Shown here piece by piece: positions 7,598-10,971 of a DNA stretch of 10,971 bases. This DNA comes from an uncultured Micrococcales bacterium. Lineage in GTDB: Bacteria > Actinomycetota > Actinomycetes > Actinomycetales > Microbacteriaceae. The notes below the pieces were generated by a model. That model saw only the letters and a list, made by a program, of their open reading frames with translations, was not told the origin of the DNA and searched no databases. How positions within the stretch are numbered: the stretch's first letter is position 1; every line of letters begins with the position of its first letter. Both the position numbers and the translations under genes were made by a program. The stretch is from NCBI GenBank assembly GCA_903820955.1, contig CAIJJH010000018.1:1-10971 (forward strand), read 5' to 3'.

Positions 7598-9116
7598 CCT
7601 CCGACTCGGCAGGCTGCCGATGCGGCTGTTGCTGGCTGTGGCGGCTGCCAGTCTTAGCTACTTCACTTACCCGAGGCTTGGTATCTGGGTACTGCTGTAC
7701 CCAACCGTAGGGCTGATTTATCTTGCCGGTAGAGGGCTTCGCTTCTGGAAGGCATACCTGGTCGGCCTATTGGCTGGCTTTACCTTCTTCGCCGCCCAGA
7801 CGTCCTGGCTTTCGCAGTATCTTGGCCCGGTGCCGCTGATAGCGCTATCGCTGCTAGAGGGCATCATCTTCGCCGTTTTCTATGCCTTGAGCCAGGCGGT
7901 TTCAACCGCTTTTGCCGATCGATTCACCGGAGTCTCGCGTAGCGTTTTCCTGGCGCTGACATTTTCGGTCTTCTGGGTGGCTAGGGAGTGGTTCTCGGGC
8001 AATTACCCCTACGGCGGCTTCCCTTGGGCAAAACTGGTCAGCTCTCAGGCCGATACCTTGGTTGCCAGATGGGTCTGGCTCGGCGGAAGCCCACTAGCCG
8101 ACTTCATGATCGCGTTCTGCGTGATTTTCGCGATCGAATTCCTGAGGCAGGGTGTGACCATTAGGCGCACGGCGACCGCCTTGTTTGCCTTCGTTGCGCT
8201 GATTCTGGTTCCGGTCACCTTCGCAATCAGCAATCAATCCGAGGACGGCACGATGACAGTTGGGGCGGCGCAGGGGAGTGCGAAGTCCGGTCTGTTCGCT
8301 AACCGCGACGCCGGCAAACTGTTGGCCAACCATATTCTTGCCACCGAAGCATTAATCGCAACGGGCAAGAAATTTGACGTCGTGGTCTGGCCGGAGAACG
8401 CGGTTGACCTTGATCTGTTCGGAAACCCTGATAACTACCGAAGGCTAGAAACCTTCGTAAACAAGCTCGGTAAACCGCTGATTTTCGGCACGGTGACCAA
8501 CCGCGACAAACTTTTCAACACGTCCGTGCTTTGGCTACCCAAAAAGGGTATTTCCGACTGGTATGACAAGACGCGACCGGTCCCGTTTGCTGAGTACGTG
8601 CCAGACCGAGCCTTCTGGTCGAAGATTGCGCCCGACCTAATCGGTCTGCTGAGCTACGATTTCGCACCGGGCAAACGCGACGGCATCTTTAAACTCGGCG
8701 ACAAACGCACCGGAATCCTCATCTGTTTCGAAATCGCGGTTGATCAAGTCTCGCGCCAGCTGGTTAGCGGGGGAGCGGAGGTCATCTTCTCGCAGACCAA
8801 CAATTCGGACTTCGGAAAAAGTGACGAGGCATACCAGCAGCTGGCCATCGCCAGGCTTCGAGCAATCGAAACCGGTAGGGCCCTGGTGAATATTTCGACG
8901 GTTGGGCCATCGGCGGTTTACTTGCCCGATGGTTCGGCGCAAAACTACCTTTCGGCATACCAGCGCGGTTTCATGTTGGATACGGTTCCGCTACGGACCA
9001 GCAAAACCCCAGCCATGTTCATAGCCGAGCCGCTAGAACTTGGGTTTGCCGCTGTTGCCCTGGTTCTTAGCCTTCTGCTTATGGCATCGAACACGAAACG
9101 AAGACTAAAAAAGTGA
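7557..9116 (+). CDS. lnt: Apolipoprotein N-acyltransferase Lnt
   Basis: Membrane enzyme that adds the third acyl chain to the N-terminal cysteine of diacylglyceryl lipoproteins. The N-terminal half is strongly hydrophobic with several membrane helices (about residues 22-225). A nitrilase-type hydrolase domain follows, then a C-terminal membrane helix (about 490-510) and a basic tail. The Glu-Lys-Cys triad is intact: Glu280 in VVWPENAV, Lys338 in YDKTRPVPFAEYVP and Cys390 in GILICFEIA, aligning with E267, K335 and C387 of E. coli Lnt. The FKBP lipoprotein in this same gene run is a plausible substrate. GTG 7557 has a strong ribosome binding site and gives a 41-base overlap with helY; ATG 7620 is a possible shorter start. 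The end overlaps ppm1 (GTGA). Confidence 0.94.
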   Translation: MSNAESSPIPISTSLRLGRLPMRLLLAVAAASLSYFTYPRLGIWVLLYPTVGLIYLAGRGLRFWKAYLVGLLAGFTFFAAQTSWLSQYLGPVPLIALSLLEGIIFAVFYALSQAVSTAFADRFTGVSRSVFLALTFSVFWVAREWFSGNYPYGGFPWAKLVSSQADTLVARWVWLGGSPLADFMIAFCVIFAIEFLRQGVTIRRTATALFAFVALILVPVTFAISNQSEDGTMTVGAAQGSAKSGLFANRDAGKLLANHILATEALIATGKKFDVVVWPENAVDLDLFGNPDNYRRLETFVNKLGKPLIFGTVTNRDKLFNTSVLWLPKKGISDWYDKTRPVPFAEYVPDRAFWSKIAPDLIGLLSYDFAPGKRDGIFKLGDKRTGILICFEIAVDQVSRQLVSGGAEVIFSQTNNSDFGKSDEAYQQLAIARLRAIETGRALVNISTVGPSAVYLPDGSAQNYLSAYQRGFMLDTVPLRTSKTPAMFIAEPLELGFAAVALVLSLLLMASNTKRRLKK

Positions 9117-9826
9117 AGTTCCTAGTGATCATGCCAACCTTCAACGAAGCGAATTCGCTAGCCGAAACCGTACGCAATCTGTTCGCAAGCGTGAAAGACA
9201 TCGACTTGCTGATCGTCGATGACTCCAGCCCAGACGGCACCGGGGTGCTGGCCGATAGTTTGGCTGACGATAACCCGCAAATCACCGTGCTACATCGCGA
9301 GCAAAAGCTAGGACTTGGACCGGCTTACATTGCCGGCTTCGCATATGCGAACTCGAAGGGTTACGACTTCGTGGTTGAGATGGACGCCGACGGAAGCCAC
9401 AGGGGAGTGGACCTACCGAAGCTGCTCGAGCTGGCGGGGGATCACGATCTAGTCATCGGCTCTAGATACGTCTCGGGCGGCGGCTCGCACGGTTGGCCAC
9501 TCTACCGTCGGCTGATCAGTCGCGCGGGTAACAGTTACACCTCGATAATCTTGGGGGCGAAAATCAAGGACATCACGGCGGGTTTTAGGGTGTATCGCCT
9601 TGCGTTTCTGATGCCGCTGCTAGAGGGTGTTTCGGCGCACGGCTACGCGTTTCAGGTTGAGCTGGCCTGGCGTTCTAGGCAGGCGGGCGGGCGGATAATC
9701 GAGGTGCCAATCCTCTTTGAGGAACGCGCGCACGGAGCCTCAAAAATGAGTTCAGCCATAGTCCGAGAGGCACTATGGCTGACCACGAAACTTGGTTTTA
9801 GGCGGGTTTTTAGGCTTCGCCCTTAG
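9113..9826 (+). CDS. ppm1: Polyprenol monophosphomannose synthase (GT2 glycosyltransferase)
   Basis: GT2-fold enzyme that, by family, transfers mannose from GDP-mannose to polyprenyl phosphate, feeding extracytoplasmic mannosylation of lipoglycans and proteins. The 237 residues show the GT-A signatures: PTFNEANSL near the N-terminus, VDDSSPDGTG (35-44), metal-binding DAD (91-93) in EMDADGSH, GSRYVSGG, and the DITAGFRVYR acceptor-side motif. It lacks C-terminal membrane helices, like the catalytic D2 domain of mycobacterial Ppm1, and so may rely on the neighbouring membrane protein Lnt for location. Its GTG start overlaps the lnt stop by four bases. Its 3' end overlaps convergent rbpA by 17 bases. 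A dolichol-type glucosyl transferase is a less likely alternative. Confidence 0.9.
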   Translation: MKFLVIMPTFNEANSLAETVRNLFASVKDIDLLIVDDSSPDGTGVLADSLADDNPQITVLHREQKLGLGPAYIAGFAYANSKGYDFVVEMDADGSHRGVDLPKLLELAGDHDLVIGSRYVSGGGSHGWPLYRRLISRAGNSYTSIILGAKIKDITAGFRVYRLAFLMPLLEGVSAHGYAFQVELAWRSRQAGGRIIEVPILFEERAHGASKMSSAIVREALWLTTKLGFRRVFRLRP

Positions 9827-10172
9827 CGCTAGCGCGACGCGCACGCATGATTTCAAGACGCTCGGCAAGGATCTCTTCAAGCTCTTCGCGAGTGCGGCGC
9901 TCCAAAATCATTTCCCAGTGAGTCCTAGGGCCCTTGTCGTCGCTGGCTTCAAGAATCACGGACTTGCCGCCTTCTTGCAGGGTTGCGAGAACCGAGCAGG
10001 ATTTGCACTGCCAGGTCTGGGGGAGTTCTGCCTCAGCGGCGAAGGTCAAAACGGTTTCGTGACCGCTGGCACAGACGTAGGTGTAATCGCTACGTTCCGA
10101 GAATACGATTCCGGAGGTGGCTTCGAGGCTCTGGGCTCCGAGGCGCATTCCGCGCATTGTTGACTGTGACAT
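9810..10172 (-). CDS. rbpA: RNA polymerase-binding protein RbpA
   Basis: Small actinobacteria-specific transcription factor that binds RNA polymerase and the principal sigma factor and stabilises the open complex. The 120 residues start with the MRGMRLGA tail, followed by a core with Cys34, His38, Cys56 and Cys59, a zinc-site arrangement like that described for Streptomyces coelicolor RbpA. The highly conserved THWEMILERRTREELEEIL basic linker and sigma-interaction helix lie near the C-terminus. The ATG (10170-10172 on the + strand) is preceded by AGGAG (10180-10184) at a spacing of 7 bases. It is transcribed alone, opposite to everything else here, and its stop lies inside the end of ppm1 with no room for an intergenic terminator. 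Confidence 0.95.
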   Translation of the reverse strand: MSQSTMRGMRLGAQSLEATSGIVFSERSDYTYVCASGHETVLTFAAEAELPQTWQCKSCSVLATLQEGGKSVILEASDDKGPRTHWEMILERRTREELEEILAERLEIMRARRASAKGEA

Positions 10173-10179
10173 TTTTGTT

Positions 10180-10184
10180 CTCCT
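10180..10184 (-). promoter_or_regulatory. Ribosome binding site of rbpA
   Basis: AGGAG on the - strand, 7 bases before the rbpA ATG. Near-consensus sequence and spacing fix the start and fit a gene that must be well expressed. Confidence 0.75.
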
Positions 10185-10211
10185 AAATACCTTTTGGGCA
10201 ACCCGCTAATT

Positions 10212-10239
10212 AAACACCAGAAACCTGAGAATTGTTCCC
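10212..10239 (-). promoter_or_regulatory. Candidate ECF-sigma-type promoter for rbpA
   Basis: Read on the - strand, GGGAAC (10239-10234) is followed after exactly 18 bases by GTTT (10215-10212). This resembles the GGAAY-N18/19-GTT promoters of SigR/SigH/SigE-type ECF sigma factors. Transcription would start around 10205, giving a leader of roughly 30 bases with the AGGAG ribosome site. S. coelicolor rbpA is a known sigma-R target, which makes the match more credible, but a short two-part motif can occur by chance. An AT-rich TTTAAT in the same place could instead be a housekeeping -10 element. Confidence 0.45.
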
Positions 10240-10265
10240 GATTCCACTCGTGTTCACCGATTGGC

Positions 10266-10279
10266 CCCGCTCTGGCGGG
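10266..10279 (+). other. Small GC hairpin ahead of the YczE-type gene
   Basis: CCCGC and GCGGG form a perfect 5-bp inverted repeat with a 4-base loop. It ends about 20 bases before the likely ATG at 10299. No T-run follows on either strand, so it is not a standard intrinsic terminator. It could influence translation start, or be chance in GC-rich DNA. Confidence 0.3.
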
Positions 10280-10298
10280 TATTGTGAGGTCGGTGAAG

Positions 10299-10889
10299 AT
10301 GTTTTGGCGGGTATCGCAGCTCATGGTCGGGTTGGCCATCTACGGGCTGGGTATCGGCATGATGGTTCATTCCAAGATCGGAATCGCGCCGTGGGACGTA
10401 TTTGCCCAGGGGATTAGCGTTCAAACGCACCTCACCTTCGGGATTTCGTCAGCGATCGTCAGCGTAATCGTCCTCCTCGCTTGGATTCCACTAAAGAACC
10501 AAAAACCAGGAATCGGCACCGTGCTGAACGCCATTCTGATCGGAATTTTTGCCGATCTCTGGACGCCTTTTCTACCGACCCCGAGCGAATACCTGCCCAA
10601 TCTGATCATGTTCTTGCTTGGCATGGTGATAGTGGCCTTTGCAACCGGCATGTACATTTCGAGCAAACTGGGCTCCGGCCCTCGTGACGGGCTCATGGTT
10701 GGCACCCAGCTGCGCTTGGGGTGGCCCTTCTGGCTGGTTAGAACTATGTACGAAGGCACGGTTCTCACGATCGGCTGGCTGATGGGCGGCCAGGTTCGCG
10801 AGGGAACCCTAATCTTTGCCGTCTGTATCGGTTACCTCATGCAGACCTCGATGAAGCTCTTCGGTATACCACTCAGGAAGCGCAAGTGA
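10299..10889 (+). CDS. YczE/YitT-type integral membrane protein
   Basis: Multispanning membrane protein of the YczE family; no defined transport or enzymatic activity is established for it. About five to six hydrophobic helices are visible in 196 residues. Two similar halves each carry a signature loop: SKIGIAPWDVF (from residue 25) and SKLGSGPRDGLM (from residue 122), indicating an internal duplication. The open frame extends back to TTG 10194, but that leader (HQKPENCSRFHSCSP) is unlike a protein N-terminus, would overlay the rbpA promoter, and lacks family character. I prefer ATG 10299, preceded by GAGG (10286-10289) with 9-base spacing; GTG 10284 is possible. The stop overlaps the next start (GTGA). 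Confidence 0.8.
   Translation: MFWRVSQLMVGLAIYGLGIGMMVHSKIGIAPWDVFAQGISVQTHLTFGISSAIVSVIVLLAWIPLKNQKPGIGTVLNAILIGIFADLWTPFLPTPSEYLPNLIMFLLGMVIVAFATGMYISSKLGSGPRDGLMVGTQLRLGWPFWLVRTMYEGTVLTIGWLMGGQVREGTLIFAVCIGYLMQTSMKLFGIPLRKRK
10875..10880 (+). promoter_or_regulatory. Ribosome binding site for the final partial gene
   Basis: AGGAAG lies 5 bases before GTG 10886, inside the end of the YczE-type gene. It supports a real translation start there despite the window ending soon after. Confidence 0.55.
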
Positions 10890-10971
10890 CCGAGAAGATT
10901 CTGGTTCGCAATCGGCCGACTGCTCGGGTGCTGCTAATAAACGCTCTCGATCAAGTGTTTCTGATTCTTAC
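10886..10971 (+). CDS. N-terminal fragment of a probable NUDIX hydrolase, cut by window end
   Basis: Only 28 codons are visible. The start, MTEKILVRNRP, is followed by TARVLLINALDQVFLIL. The pattern R-x-x-A-R-V-L-L-hydrophobic-turn-V-x-L is the first beta hairpin commonly seen at the start of NUDIX pyrophosphohydrolases. The diagnostic NUDIX box would lie beyond the window, so the family call is tentative. The GTG overlaps the YczE-type stop by four bases and has a good ribosome binding site, so it is likely co-transcribed with that gene. Confidence 0.55.
   Translation, partial: MTEKILVRNRPTARVLLINALDQVFLIL

Noticed and set aside
9826..9835. GCGCTAGCGC palindrome near the ppm1/rbpA junction as a terminator or binding site
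   Set aside because: It is inside the rbpA coding sequence, has no loop or T-run, and short GC palindromes are expected here by chance.
9792..10163. 123-codon + strand open frame opposite rbpA
   Set aside because: RbpA on the other strand is an unmistakable conserved protein with a good ribosome binding site; the + frame has no recognisable features.
10280..10285. TATTGT as a -10 box for the YczE-type gene
   Set aside because: No -35 element at a suitable distance, and it would leave a leader of only a few bases that removes the GAGG ribosome site.
10194..10298. N-terminal extension of the YczE-type protein from TTG 10194
   Set aside because: The extension has no family character, overlays the rbpA promoter region, and a better start with GAGG exists at ATG 10299.

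Overview
The window is a dense, ordinary-looking stretch of actinobacterial core chromosome. It carries the trmI, pafB-pafC, tatA-tatC, helY, lnt and ppm1 genes plus rbpA, which is an actinobacteria-specific RNA polymerase partner. The gene order, the very short spacers, frequent GTG/TTG starts and moderate GC content suggest a compact-genome member of the Microbacteriaceae (Micrococcales), for example a freshwater 'Luna'-type actinobacterium. The family placement is an inference from gene content, not a database match.

Bases 1-9826 hold ten genes on the + strand that are nearly all abutting or overlapping: trmI (5' end cut by the window), a lipoprotein with tandem FKBP domains, pafB, pafC, a small unrecognised membrane protein, tatA, tatC, helY, lnt and ppm1. 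No gap in this run is longer than about 33 bases and I see no internal terminator, so it is probably one or a few long transcripts with translational coupling. Themes are tRNA modification (trmI), the DNA-damage transcription activator PafBC, export and maturation of secreted proteins (Tat translocase, FKBP lipoprotein, lipoprotein N-acylation by Lnt), an RNA/DNA helicase (helY), and supply of polyprenyl-phosphomannose for extracytoplasmic mannosylation (ppm1).

The 3' end of ppm1 overlaps the 3' end of rbpA, which is on the - strand (9810-10172). A 126-base divergent region (10173-10298) then separates rbpA from a YczE-type membrane protein on the + strand. That region holds an ECF-sigma-like promoter pointing at rbpA and a small GC hairpin. 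A probable NUDIX hydrolase begins at 10886, overlapping the YczE-type gene, and runs off the window.

I found no mobile element, CRISPR array, RNA gene or clearly novel system. The points most worth checking are: the absence of Pup-proteasome genes from the trmI-pafBC locus where many actinobacteria keep them; the candidate stress-sigma promoter of rbpA; the uncharacterised 111-residue membrane protein between pafC and tatA; and the split but overlapping lnt/ppm1 pair.
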